A DNA stretch of 35,154 bases. Origin: Acidobacteriota bacterium (GTDB taxonomy: Bacteria; Acidobacteriota; Terriglobia; Terriglobales; Acidobacteriaceae). Location: NCBI GenBank assembly GCA_003225055.1, contig QIAU01000054.1:1-35154 (forward strand), given 5' to 3'. Below, piece after piece: positions 9,494-17,426 of the stretch; position 1 is the first letter of the stretch; each line of letters opens with the position of its first letter. The notes under the pieces were generated by a model. That model had not been told where the DNA came from, did no database searches, and saw only the letters and a program-made list of their open reading frames with translations. The position numbers were made by a program, and so were the translations under genes.

Positions 9494-9559
9494 CTATTCG
9501 ATTACTGCGAATTGCTTCAGGGCGTCTTCCTCAATTGTTATCCCCAGCCCCGGGCCGGC
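9494..9559 (-). pseudogene. C-terminal tail of an enolase-superfamily dehydratase (fragment)
   Basis: Read on the minus strand, about 20 residues before the TAG at 9496-9494 spell AGPGLGITIEEDALKQFAVI plus a final E. This matches the usual C-terminal ending of mandelate racemase/muconate lactonizing enzyme and galactonate-dehydratase-type proteins (P-GLG-V-x-x-D-E-x-AL-x-x-Y/F). The fragment ends exactly where the opposite-strand dehydrogenase fragment begins. More than 300 residues of the enzyme are missing, so this is a rearrangement scar. Such enzymes dehydrate sugar acids, the same theme as the neighbouring fragments. The match is short and made by eye. Confidence 0.5.
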
Positions 9560-9978
9560 CTGTCTTGAAGCTGATGGGCCGCGATGTTCTGCATATGGCA
9601 GCCACTGGGAGCGGAGCACTCATAAAACTGATCAACAACTTTGTTTGCGGTGTGCAGGCGGCTTCATTTGGCGAAGCACTGGCGCTAATTGAACATAGCG
9701 GGCTGAATCGTGAGCAGGCGTTACAAGTCCTCAACGATGGCGCTCCGGGAAGCCCGTTGGTCAAGATTATGTCGCAACGTATGACCTCGCGGAATTACGA
9801 TGACGTCAATTTCGCCCTCCAGCTTATGCTCAAAGATCTTAACTACGCCAACAAGGAGGCTGGTGCGCCGGGCGTGCGCCTTAATACAGGTCTGGCAGCC
9901 GCGGAGGTATTCGACCGTGCCCGTGAACGCGGCTGGGGAAAGAAGGACTTCTCCTCCGTGGTGGAGGGGCTGCGATGA
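9553..9978 (+). pseudogene. C-terminal domain of a 3-hydroxyisobutyrate dehydrogenase-type enzyme (N-terminus lost)
   Basis: From about 9553 the frame gives the complete helical C-terminal domain of the beta-hydroxyacid dehydrogenase family: RPVLKLMGRDVLHM, then GSGALIKLINNFVCGVQAAS with the conserved lysine of the G-x-x-x-K-x-x-N-N active-site motif, and on to VFDRARERGWGKKDFSSVVE. The N-terminal Rossmann domain with its GxGxxG NAD(P) motif is absent; the upstream 67 codons of the open frame are unrelated and cross the enolase-superfamily tail. It therefore cannot bind its cofactor and should be inactive. Relatives reduce or oxidise tartronate semialdehyde, 3-hydroxyisobutyrate or similar acids. 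Its TGA overlaps the ATG of the next fragment, showing the original operon spacing. Confidence 0.75.
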
Positions 9979-10061
9979 GGCTACTCCAGCTTAGTAACGC
10001 CGCGGGAGAACGTCGCGTGGGAGTTGTGGGGAACGATCGCGTGCCCCTTCTCGGCGGTTAC
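9975..10061 (+). pseudogene. N-terminal fragment of a fumarylacetoacetate hydrolase-family protein
   Basis: The ATG overlaps the preceding stop by four bases (ATGA). The first 28 or so residues (MRLLQLSNAAGERRVGVVGN, then DRVPLLGGY) match the usual N-terminus of FAH-family enzymes acting in sugar-acid routes. After that the frame loses coherence and becomes His/Asp-rich antisense sequence. The roughly 200-residue catalytic domain with its metal-binding E-x-E...D is gone. Together with the dehydrogenase and dehydratase fragments it marks a former sugar-acid degradation operon. Identification rests on a short N-terminal block. Confidence 0.5.
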
Positions 10062-10166
10062 AAGGGCTGCGGTGCCCCGGGAAACGCCTTGCCTAATGTC
10101 CCGGTATTGTCCACACGGAAACTCGGAGCGGGCGGGCCGTTGACGGCACGCGCGGCCCACGCTGCG

Positions 10167-10250
10167 TCAGGCTTGAAAACCGAAATCGAGAACCGCGGCG
10201 AGAATGAGCAGGATCACGATGACTGGCATGACGATGATGATGATCAGCAC
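10167..10250 (-). CDS. Possible 27-residue single-helix membrane microprotein
   Basis: A GTG-started frame at 10250 encodes 27 residues that are almost entirely one hydrophobic helix (LIIIIVMPVIVILLILAAVL, ending DFGFQA) before a TGA. No clear ribosome-binding site precedes it. Ile/Val/Leu-rich composition can arise by chance opposite an Asp/His-rich frame, so this is only a candidate. It lies in the gap between the catabolic debris and hipBA. Confidence 0.2.
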   Translation of the reverse strand: MLIIIIVMPVIVILLILAAVLDFGFQA

Positions 10251-10371
10251 ATGATTAATGCTCAGTAGGTAGCACCAGCGACATGAGCGGGATAAGCCTT
10301 AGGAAAAACGGGGGGGAAGTACAAAGGGAATGGGGGTAGCGTTGGGCGGCCACCGCAAGGCGTGAGCTACA

Positions 10372-10425
10372 TTGACTTAGAGTCCATAATAATGTACATT
10401 AAACGATATAAAGACCATAATAGTG
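10372..10425 (+). promoter_or_regulatory. hipBA promoter and probable HipB operators
   Basis: A sigma-70-like promoter is visible: TTGACT at 10372-10377 and TACATT at 10395-10400, with 17 bases between. Overlapping it are two direct copies of an 11-mer, CCATAATAATG (10384-10394) and CCATAATAGTG (10415-10425), 31 bases (about three helical turns) apart. The palindrome AATGTACATT (10391-10400) covers the -10 box. AGTCCA (10381-10386) and TGGACT (10424-10429) are inverted. This layout suits autorepression by the antitoxin. Start sites and binding are inferred. Confidence 0.55.
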
Positions 10426-10435
10426 GACTTTAAAA

Positions 10436-10780
10436 ATGAGAACTAGCCGATCGTCAGACGTGCTGCCTCTGCCTGTCAGGCGGGCGCTCCGCAAGTTGGG
10501 CCACGACATACGGGATGCCCGGCGGCGGCGGCGCATCCCCACGGCCATCGCCGCACAGCGGGCTTCGATCAGCCGGACTACGCTGGTCAAAATTGAAAAG
10601 GGTGATCCCGGTGTGGCCATCGGCAACTACGCCACAGTGCTATTCGTGATGGGCATGGCCGAACGTCTCGCCGATCTGGCCGATCCGAGAAACGATAGCA
10701 CAGGTCTGCAGCTGGAAGAGGAGCATCTGCCGCAGCGTATCCGGATAGCACGCAAAGACAAAGGCGCGAAAGAGGAGTGA
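10436..10780 (+). CDS. hipB: HipB-like XRE-family antitoxin
   Basis: A 114-residue DNA-binding protein. After an arginine-rich lead, residues about 23-75 form an XRE-type helix-turn-helix (HDIRDARRRRRIPTAIAAQR, then SISRTTLVKIEKGDPGVAIG). The recognition-helix pattern S-x-x-T-L-x-x-I-E-x-G-x-P-x-V is typical of HipB antitoxins. The C-terminus is charged and likely flexible. Its stop overlaps the ATG of the HipA-like kinase by one base (TGATG), so the pair is translationally coupled. As the antitoxin it should bind HipA, neutralise it, and repress the promoter just upstream, where two 11-base repeats overlap the -10 region. The ribosome-binding site is weak (GGAC, eight bases before the ATG). 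Confidence 0.85.
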   Translation: MRTSRSSDVLPLPVRRALRKLGHDIRDARRRRRIPTAIAAQRASISRTTLVKIEKGDPGVAIGNYATVLFVMGMAERLADLADPRNDSTGLQLEEEHLPQRIRIARKDKGAKEE

Positions 10781-12036
10781 TGGACAGAGAAGCCCTTGTT
10801 TACGTCGATCTTGACGGCACGCCACAACTCGTCGGGCGGCTGTGGGCCCGTGTGCGTAAAAATAAGGAGGGCGCCACTTTCGAATACGACAGAACGTGGC
10901 TGGACAATCCGGCGCGGTTCTCGCTAGAACCTGCCCTGCAGCTTGGTCCTGGTCCCTTTCACACGCCGGCCGACACATCGATGTTCGGCGCGATCGGTGA
11001 TTCCGCGCCGGACCGGTGGGGGCGGGCGCTGATGCGCCGGGCTGAACGAAGGCGCGCGGAACGCGAGGGGGGCACGCCGCGCACGCTGCAGGAGATCGAC
11101 TTCCTGCTGCTGGTGAATGACGAAGCGCGCCAGGGTGCGCTCCGCTTTGCCGAACGCGAAGGCGGACCGTTCCTGCGGGAAGAAGGGGTCAAGCGTATCC
11201 CGCCTCTGGTCGAATTGCCGGAATTGCTTTCGGCGGCCGAGCACGTCATGGAGGACAAGGATACGGAAGAGGATCTCCGTCTGTTGTTCGCTCCGGGATC
11301 ATCACTTGGCGGCGCGCGTCCGAAAGCCTCGGTCATTGAAAAGGACGGTCATCTCACGATCGCGAAGTTTCCCCGTAAGGATGACGAAGTCAATACAGTG
11401 ATATGGGAATCCGTCGCTCTTGCTTTGGCGCAGAAGGCAGGCATACCAGTGCCTTCCGCGCGCGTAGAAAAGATTGGCAAGAAGCCGGTGCTTCTGCTGC
11501 GGCGTTTCGACCGGGACGGGACGCGACGCATTCCCTTCCTCTCCGCCATGAGCATGCTGGGCTCGAAGGACCTTGAAACACGCAGCTACCTTGAAATGGT
11601 CGACGCGCTGCGCCAGCACGGAGCCACGCCCAAAGCGGACATTGAAGCGCTGTGGCGGCGGCTGGTTTTCAATATTCTGATTTCCAATACTGACGACCAC
11701 CTGCGCAATCACGGTTTTCTGTACATGGGTGCCGGAGGCTGGCGCCTGTCACCCGCCTACGACCTCAATCCGGTGCCCGTTGACGTCAACCCGCGCATAT
11801 TGACGATGGCGATCAACGAGGATGACAGCACAGCCTCCCTTGAGCTGGCGATGGAGGTTGCGCCCTATTTCGAACTGGATCAAGCAAAAGCCCGCAAGAC
11901 CGCTAGTGAGGTAGGGAACGCCGTCGCGAAGTGGCGCGACGAGGCGGCGCGACACGGCTTGAAACAAACGGAAATTGATCGCATGGCGTCGGCCTTTGAG
12001 CACGAGGATCTAAAGCTGGCGCGGGCGGGGCGGTAG
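10780..12036 (+). CDS. hipA: HipA-like serine/threonine kinase toxin
   Basis: A 418-residue protein of full family length. The start is ATG 10780, preceded by AGAGGAG and overlapping the antitoxin stop; a GTG three bases earlier is possible. It shows the HipA N-terminal subdomain (about 1-110), a glycine-rich nucleotide loop (GSSLGGARPK, about 173-182), the AKF lysine strand (about 196-198), LLLRRFDR (about 238-245), the catalytic loop NTDDHLRNHGF (about 303-313) and the metal-binding SPAYDLNP (about 324-331). All expected kinase residues are present, so it looks active. Known HipA proteins phosphorylate aminoacyl-tRNA synthetases such as GltX and induce dormancy; the target here is unknown. 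It forms a module with the upstream HipB-like protein. The divergent, arginine-rich N-terminal part suggests a distant HipA subgroup. Confidence 0.9.
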   Translation: MDREALVYVDLDGTPQLVGRLWARVRKNKEGATFEYDRTWLDNPARFSLEPALQLGPGPFHTPADTSMFGAIGDSAPDRWGRALMRRAERRRAEREGGTPRTLQEIDFLLLVNDEARQGALRFAEREGGPFLREEGVKRIPPLVELPELLSAAEHVMEDKDTEEDLRLLFAPGSSLGGARPKASVIEKDGHLTIAKFPRKDDEVNTVIWESVALALAQKAGIPVPSARVEKIGKKPVLLLRRFDRDGTRRIPFLSAMSMLGSKDLETRSYLEMVDALRQHGATPKADIEALWRRLVFNILISNTDDHLRNHGFLYMGAGGWRLSPAYDLNPVPVDVNPRILTMAINEDDSTASLELAMEVAPYFELDQAKARKTASEVGNAVAKWRDEAARHGLKQTEIDRMASAFEHEDLKLARAGR

Positions 12037-12144
12037 GAATGAAAATTTCAGAAAGAACCCGATAAAGGAAGCGCACAGAAGACTGGGGGCTTTGTTTTTC
12101 ACCAGCACGAGGACAGAGAAGCATCCTGGGCAGGCGCCCGAAAA

Positions 12145-12215
12145 CCATGCTGCGCCGGTTCTGCAGGGCATTCCGCCTAATGTTGTGTAATTGTTGTGTT
12201 TTAAGGGTCTGTCAA
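12145..12215 (+). repeat. Recombination-associated terminal element, copy 1
   Basis: The stretch from GCGCCGGTTCTGCAGGGCAT through CCGCCTAATGTTGTGTAATT to GTTGTGTT is closely similar to 29110-29163. Both can be read as a protein tail, with H-A at the start and P-P-N-V before a TAA, followed by a second copy of a TTGTTGTGT motif. It may be the 3' end of a lost recombinase gene or a site bound by one. The remaining 12037-12321 interval shows nothing else. Confidence 0.4.
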
Positions 12216-12321
12216 CCGTGACCGAATTGGGGGAGGAGGTCCCAAGTACCAGTTGGGTGCCGGGTGGCGGCCCCATTGCTGCCAAAACCAAGGGTCATAT
12301 GGAATTTGCCAGCGAAAGCGC

Positions 12322-13338
12322 TTATTTTTTCTTCGTCGGCAGAAACTTCTTCTCGATCGACGCCACTATCACGTAGTTGGGGTCCACCATCTCGTTCAAG
12401 TGAATCCTCGCTACTTTGGAGAGCAGTTCATACGCATCCAGTTCTGACAATCCATAGTCCTTATGAATCCATGCCACCAGCTCTCTGAACGCGATGCGCA
12501 GGCAATCATCCAAGGGTCGATAGGCCCCGACCGTCATGATCGCATCTTCGTTCTCGAAGCGGGGCCAGTTGATTTTGTGGCCTTTTATAACGCTCACCTG
12601 TATCCGTGCCCGCAGTGGAACTTCAATCGCTGTTCCCGCGATTTCGCCGTCGCCCATCGCAGCATGGCCATCGCCCATGTACAACAGCGCTCCTAACACA
12701 TTCACGGGAAAATACACGGTGTTCCCCACGCTCGCCTCAGGAGAATCCATATTGCCCCCAAAGGCCTCCGGAACTATCGAACTGCGTGCCTCGCCTCCTG
12801 CTGGCGCCACTCCGATGCAACCGAAAAATGGATGGAGCGGGATCTTCACCGAGAAATCCGAGTCTAGCGCGCGGAAAGTCGCAGTGTTCGTGACATGGTC
12901 TATGGGATAAAACCAGATTCTCTCCGGCAGCGGCGCATGCAGCATGGGAGTATAGGTTGTTTCATTGAGCGCTCCAAATCCCGGGGCAAATGCGCCCACC
13001 CCCTGGTTGCTGTCCACTTCGAGATGAAGGATCTTAACCTCCAGTGTATCGCCCGGCTCGGCGCCTTCGATGTAGAACGGACCGGTGAGTGGATTGTCGC
13101 CTTTCACCGAGCTCAGAGAGTCGCCGGGCTTTTGAATCGCGTTACCGAAGGCATCCACGGTATTGGTCTCCAGAACGTCGCCGGATTTTAGCCGGGCCAC
13201 CGGCGGCACCATTGCGTATACATATTTCGCATCATTGATCGTGGCGTGGTATTTGACCAGATTACTCGCCGACGTTTGTGCCAGCGCATTGACCGCACCC
13301 CCAATCAACAGCGTGGCTGCCAGAAACTTAGTGATCAC
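12322..13338 (-). CDS. Exported acetamidase/formamidase-family amidohydrolase
   Basis: A GTG start at 13338 is chosen because AGGAGG lies just upstream and a signal peptide follows (ITKFLAATLLIGGAVNALAQ), giving 338 residues. The mature protein is a complete FmdA/AmdA-family hydrolase: GDVLETNTVDAFGNAI, FYIEGAEPGDTLEVKIL, FGCIGVAPAGGE, MDSPEASVGNTVYFPVNVLG, LLYMGDGHAAMGDGEIAGTA and DYGLSELDAYELLS are all family blocks. Family members release ammonia from formamide, acetamide or related small amides. An exported form is common in soil Acidobacteriota, and its true substrate is uncertain. It lies 129 bases downstream of a TonB receptor on the same strand, separated by a hairpin repeat, so the two may share an uptake or degradation role without being a strict operon. 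Confidence 0.88.
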   Translation of the reverse strand: MITKFLAATLLIGGAVNALAQTSASNLVKYHATINDAKYVYAMVPPVARLKSGDVLETNTVDAFGNAIQKPGDSLSSVKGDNPLTGPFYIEGAEPGDTLEVKILHLEVDSNQGVGAFAPGFGALNETTYTPMLHAPLPERIWFYPIDHVTNTATFRALDSDFSVKIPLHPFFGCIGVAPAGGEARSSIVPEAFGGNMDSPEASVGNTVYFPVNVLGALLYMGDGHAAMGDGEIAGTAIEVPLRARIQVSVIKGHKINWPRFENEDAIMTVGAYRPLDDCLRIAFRELVAWIHKDYGLSELDAYELLSKVARIHLNEMVDPNYVIVASIEKKFLPTKKK

Positions 13339-13370
13339 GCAGTCCTCCTGTTTTGCATTGTTACAAAAAA

Positions 13371-13441
13371 ACCACGAAGGATACGAGGGACACGAAGGAA
13401 GAACCACGTTCCAAAGGTCGTCCTTCGTGTTCTTCGTGATT
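13371..13441. repeat. CACGAAGGA-type inverted repeat
   Basis: CCACGAAGGATACGAGGGAC then ACGAAGGAAG (from about 13372) faces GTCCTTCGTGTTCTTCGTGA (about 13420-13440). The two arms can pair into a long imperfect hairpin in the gap between the receptor and amidase genes. Similar CACGAAGGA hairpins are dispersed in many soil-bacterial genomes. It may attenuate or stabilise the mRNA between the genes. Confidence 0.6.
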
Positions 13442-13467
13442 ATTGCCGTTTGTTAATCGAAAAATCT

Positions 13468-16212
13468 CTAGAACGTCGCCCGCACGCCCAGTTGCAGCTG
13501 GCGAGGCGGCGAGATGATATCGCTGGGCTTGCCGAAGGTCGGGGAACTGATTACCCCGTTGTACGATTCGGCATCGAAGTTTGGATGGTTGACGACGTTG
13601 AACATGTCCAACGTGGGACTAATCTCCACCCGTTCGCCGATCTTGAACGGCCGTGACAAGCGCGTATCCCAGACGTAGGTCGCGGCTGCGCGACCGGTGT
13701 TCCGTCCCACCCCAGGGGGACGATCCTTGAAATGGCCGTCTCCGTTATCGTCGGTGCCGGTGCTGATGTTAAATGGCCGTCCGCTCTGAATCGCAAGAAT
13801 ATTCGAGGTTTGCATACCCAGAGGCAGGTTGACGATCCCACTGAGCACGAAGCGATGGCGGGCATCACGTAGTGTAGGGCCTTTGTCGGCGAAGATGTTG
13901 TTGCTGTCCTGCGGCACTCCCGGCTCGAAGATGTCATCAGAGAGGCCGACGGCCTTCGACAGCGTGTACGCAAGCTGAAACTGGACCCGCTTCTCCAGAC
14001 TCTTGCGTGCGCTTATCTGCAAGCTGTTGTAATGGCTGATGTTGGTGCTCTGGAAACTTGTGAACAGTCCCAGCGTCGGGTAAAGCAATCCGCCCGGATT
14101 CAGTTCCCGGCTCATCCAGCCGTGGATTCCCAGAATATGCACGTAGCTGGAGTCCAGCACAACGCCCCACGGCAACTTTTGTCCCACGCCAACCGACCAC
14201 TGCTCCGTGTAAGGCTGACTCACGCGGCCGTCCACGGCGAAGCCTCCGGGCGGTGGCAGGGTCACCTGAAAGGCCGGATCGTTCACGTCCGGCTGCGTGG
14301 GAGAAAATGTATCAATGAAGTATTTCACTCCGTTGAACGTGCGATCGATGTAGCCGATCTCCCACACCGTCGAATCGTAGTACATACCGAAACCGCCACG
14401 CAGCACCGTGTTGCCGTTCCCGCGCAGGTCATAGGCGAAGCCTAGGCGTGGTCCGAAGCTCAGTTTTGGATTCTTGCGCTTTCGGCTGTCGAAGAAAGGC
14501 GCCAACCCTTCCAGCGGCTGTCGGAAGCCGGCATCGATGAAGCCGCTCTCGAATTCGTATCTCAGGCCGAGATTCAGCGTCAGTTGGCGGCTAACTTTCC
14601 AGTCATCTTGCACGTAGTAAGCCATCTGCCAGGCGGTGCCGCCATCTTCTTTCGTGGACCCAATTCCGCGCAGCGCGAAAAAGTCCGACTTGGGCAGCGT
14701 GGTCGTACAGCTCGTAGACGAAGAGCAGGTGATCCCAGGATCGTCGACGGAGAAAAAGAACGACGTGTTTTTCACCAGATCGAAAAGCGCGTTGTACTTG
14801 ATGTGCGGGTTTAGATCGGTCCCGATCTTGATATTGTGCAGCCCATGCCAGTTGGCCTGGGTGGAGAAGTCGTCGCGGAACTGCAGCCGATCCTGCTGTA
14901 CATTCTGTGGTGTGGAAGAACTCTGCCCTATAACCACGGAGGGGAAACGAAGGTTGATACCCTCGCTGGTAGGCTTCAGGTTGTTGATGAAACGGTTGAA
15001 CTGCACCACGAACTGATTGAGCGTGCGGCTCGATATCAGGGAAGTCTCGGTGGCTTGCCACGAAATATTTTCGTTGGTTGCAATTTGAAAGGCGCTTTCC
15101 GTCGGCGGACCTCCGTATAGAAGATTGGGATCGACTCGCAGGCCTTCGCGCGAGGTATTGCGCTGAAACGATGCGCGGAAACTCAAGCTCTCCGAAGGGT
15201 CGAAATGATGATCGAGCTTTCCCGCCATCAACAGGTCGCGGAAGGGAGCGGCGAATGATCCTTCGAACTGGGGATAGACGCCTCCTGTATCGATGGTCTG
15301 CGCCTTCTGCTGGCGATTGCGTTCGACAGCATAAAACCCGAAGGTTTTGTCCTTGATCAGTGGTCCGCCCACCGCGCCTCCGAACTGCTCGCGATTAAAG
15401 TCAGGCTTGGTCTTCTCGAAAAATCCGTTCGCTTGCAAATCTTTTTGGCGGTAGAGCAGGAAGCCGCTTCCGTGCAGGGTGTTCGTGCCGGATTTCGTTA
15501 CTACGTTGATGAACGGCCCGGAAGAGTGCCCGTATTCTGCCGAAAACTGGTTGGTAATGACCTGGAATTCCTCAATTGCGTCCTCGGGCACGAGTCCTAC
15601 CGGGCCACCCACGATGTTGTCATTGAAATTGCCACCGTCCACGCTGATGCCCGAACTGCGTGCTGTCGCTCCACCCGAAACCACACCGCCATAGAGTCGC
15701 TTGGTCGGGTCGTAGGAAGGCGATGGTGCCGCTCCCGGAATCAGATTTGCAAGTTGCTGGAAATTGCGATCATTGATGGGCAGATTGGCAATCTGTACCT
15801 GCGATACCGGCTGCTCAATCTGCGAAGTCGAAGTGTCTACCTGAGTCGCGAAGCTGCTGACATGGATTTGCTCTGAGCTTCCGGCAACTTTCAGCCCCAG
15901 GTTGGCAGTGATGGTATCGCCTACGGTCAGAGTGACTTTCAATCGTTCCCCGGCGAACCCGCTTTTCTGGGCCTGAAGCTCATATTGACCGCGGGGCAGC
16001 AGGTTGAAGCGGTAAAAACCGTCAGCGTTGGTGGTGGTGGTCCGCTGCACCCCGGTTTCGGAATCGGAAGCCGTTATGCTGGCGCCGGCAATCACGGCTC
16101 CGCTGGAATCCGTAACTACTCCCTGCAGGTTCGCTGTTACCAGTTGCGCATGCGCAATGACCGCGGAACACGCGATCATCAGGAAAATCAGATTGCCTCG
16201 GATGTGGTTCAT
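13468..16212 (-). CDS. TonB-dependent receptor, Oar-like, carboxypeptidase-regulatory N-terminus (1)
   Basis: A 914-residue outer-membrane protein. The ATG at 16212 follows AGGAG and gives a signal peptide (residues 1-22, ending AHA). Residues about 27-107 form a CarboxypepD_reg-like beta-sandwich (GVVTDSSGAVIAGASITASD, YRFNLLPRGQYELQA). A TonB plug follows (about 113-245: NLPINDRNF at 143-151, SVDGGNFNDN, EFQVITNQFSAEYGHSSG), then a long beta-barrel ending in the aromatic LQLGVRATF needed for outer-membrane insertion. These receptors bring large or scarce substrates across the outer membrane using TonB energy. Whether they carry sugars, peptides or other ligands in Acidobacteriota is not settled. 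The amidase downstream may act on the imported compound. It is shorter than the other two receptors here but complete. Confidence 0.92.
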   Translation of the reverse strand: MNHIRGNLIFLMIACSAVIAHAQLVTANLQGVVTDSSGAVIAGASITASDSETGVQRTTTTNADGFYRFNLLPRGQYELQAQKSGFAGERLKVTLTVGDTITANLGLKVAGSSEQIHVSSFATQVDTSTSQIEQPVSQVQIANLPINDRNFQQLANLIPGAAPSPSYDPTKRLYGGVVSGGATARSSGISVDGGNFNDNIVGGPVGLVPEDAIEEFQVITNQFSAEYGHSSGPFINVVTKSGTNTLHGSGFLLYRQKDLQANGFFEKTKPDFNREQFGGAVGGPLIKDKTFGFYAVERNRQQKAQTIDTGGVYPQFEGSFAAPFRDLLMAGKLDHHFDPSESLSFRASFQRNTSREGLRVDPNLLYGGPPTESAFQIATNENISWQATETSLISSRTLNQFVVQFNRFINNLKPTSEGINLRFPSVVIGQSSSTPQNVQQDRLQFRDDFSTQANWHGLHNIKIGTDLNPHIKYNALFDLVKNTSFFFSVDDPGITCSSSTSCTTTLPKSDFFALRGIGSTKEDGGTAWQMAYYVQDDWKVSRQLTLNLGLRYEFESGFIDAGFRQPLEGLAPFFDSRKRKNPKLSFGPRLGFAYDLRGNGNTVLRGGFGMYYDSTVWEIGYIDRTFNGVKYFIDTFSPTQPDVNDPAFQVTLPPPGGFAVDGRVSQPYTEQWSVGVGQKLPWGVVLDSSYVHILGIHGWMSRELNPGGLLYPTLGLFTSFQSTNISHYNSLQISARKSLEKRVQFQLAYTLSKAVGLSDDIFEPGVPQDSNNIFADKGPTLRDARHRFVLSGIVNLPLGMQTSNILAIQSGRPFNISTGTDDNGDGHFKDRPPGVGRNTGRAAATYVWDTRLSRPFKIGERVEISPTLDMFNVVNHPNFDAESYNGVISSPTFGKPSDIISPPRQLQLGVRATF

Positions 16213-16601
16213 GAGGGGCTCCTGGACTCCGAGTTTGTACGACGAATGATTCCTTAATACTGGTACGAGTTAGCGTTACCGGCTTGGAATCAGCTCCAAG
16301 CCAGAACATGAGTCGCAACTGCTAAGCGGAGAGAATGAATTAGGGATGATGGCGGACAGTATAGTCATGCCTGGGCTGCCGCACAACTGCTCGTAGTGGA
16401 TCGTAGTGGATCGAGTGGATCGGACAACGCTGAAATCGGAGTGTGTTCCTGGTAACACCCGAAACAAAGAAGGAACAGCAGCCTATTTTTCAATCCGAAG
16501 CGGATTTCACGAGGGGCTTGGGATTCCTGCCGGATGGATGCGGGTGAAGGTTCGCAGAAAATGAAACCACAAAAAAGCACATTGCGAGAATTGAAAACGG
16601 T
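16213..16601. other. Intergenic region with a short tandem repeat
   Basis: This is the divergent spacer between the receptor (-) and the PilZ gene (+). A 10-base unit TCGTAGTGGA occurs twice in tandem at 16391-16410, followed by a decayed third copy (TCGAGTGGA). No gene is seen. Confidence 0.5.
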
Positions 16602-16688
16602 GTGATGTTTCCCAAGGAGGACAGCCAAATCCACAACAGGCCGTCCTCGGATAACGGACGTAGCCCTCCCCCGGACGAAGGGGGAGAC

Positions 16689-17056
16689 ATGCCCGAATCC
16701 ACCAGTCAGAGCGTCCCAAGTGAGCACAGTTTGTTCACAGCCCACCGCAACGCTCCACGAGCCTTCATCCGTCTGGCAGGTTGGATCACGGTAGGTGCCG
16801 CCCGCTCTAAGGAGCACGTCGCCTTCGTGCGGGACGTCTCTCCACGAGGCATTTTCTTCTACTCCGACTTCGGCTTGGACGACGGCCAGTACATTGAGTT
16901 CGTGGTGGAGTATTTGAAGGGGAACAACATGATTCGGCTTCACCTCGCAGGCCACGTTATTCGCGTGAAACGAGCACGCCAACGTCAGCCATCGGCATCG
17001 CAGTGGCGTTCGATTCGTTACATGAGGAGGTTCCACGCGTCCGAGCTGAGGCGTGA
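16689..17056 (+). pseudogene. PilZ-domain protein with a frameshift
   Basis: The ATG at 16689 follows GGGGGAG; a longer frame from 16602 is possible. The product reads as a PilZ domain: HRNAPRAFIRLAG, with an arginine-containing start like the R-x-x-x-R c-di-GMP motif, then VRDVSPRGIFFYSDF, which holds the D-x-S-x-x-G motif, then YIEFVVEYLKG and the strand LHLAGHVIRVKR. After about 16975 the open frame continues into nonsense to 17126. A one-base shift restores a normal PilZ ending (TSAIGIAVAFDSLHEE, then PRVRAEA and a TGA at 17054-17056). So the gene is frameshifted, or the read has an error near 16975-16981. Intact, it would be a soluble c-di-GMP effector. No partner gene is adjacent. Confidence 0.7.
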
Positions 17057-17130
17057 TGACTGCAGCGATTCGCTCTGCTTCGCGCCAATTGATTTCAAAG
17101 TGATTTCAATCTCTGCCAGTGGTTGAAATT

Positions 17131-17258
17131 ATGGCGGAGAGTGGGATTCGAATTAGCGTTAGAACGTAAATTCAATGACATGCAGCGCGCTGGCTGTGCG
17201 TTTTGCGCATGTAAAGCTATGGTTGTTCACCTTACCTTATTGTTGTGTAAATGTTGTG
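17131..17258. repeat. Island repeat, copy A, starting with a tRNA 3'-end motif
   Basis: The stretch from 17131 matches 33556 onward almost base for base: the motif GGCGGAGA-GTGGGATTCG (two bases shorter here), then ATTAGCGTTAGAACGTAAAT, and on through GCATGTAAAGCTATGGTTGT to the TTGTTGTGTAAATGTTGTGT pair, with a five-base CCTTA insertion before the latter. On the minus strand the first 22 bases are the 3' end of a tRNA. Confidence 0.8.
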
Positions 17259-17426
17259 TAGCCAATACTCGCCCGTGCCCGTCCTTAAACCCACAAGTTG
17301 GTGTGCGACTGATCCAGGTCGGCGTACCGTCACTACGAACGTAGTCCGCCGATAGCATGATCACTTGCCGCGATTCGTCAGGGCCAGATTTGCACTCCTA
17401 CCTTACCTCGCTTTCACGAGCATTGA

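Noticed and set aside
9349-9552. N-terminal extension of the dehydrogenase open frame
   Set aside because: These 67 codons share nothing with the family and cross the opposite-strand enolase-like tail; the open frame is accidental.
14603-15061. Open frames on both strands inside the receptor genes (also 30430-31677 and 22390-24744)
   Set aside because: The receptor frames carry clear plug and barrel motifs; the others are shadows without leaders or domains.
16365-17036. 223-residue minus-strand open frame
   Set aside because: It is antisense to a recognisable PilZ domain and has no family resemblance or ribosome-binding site.
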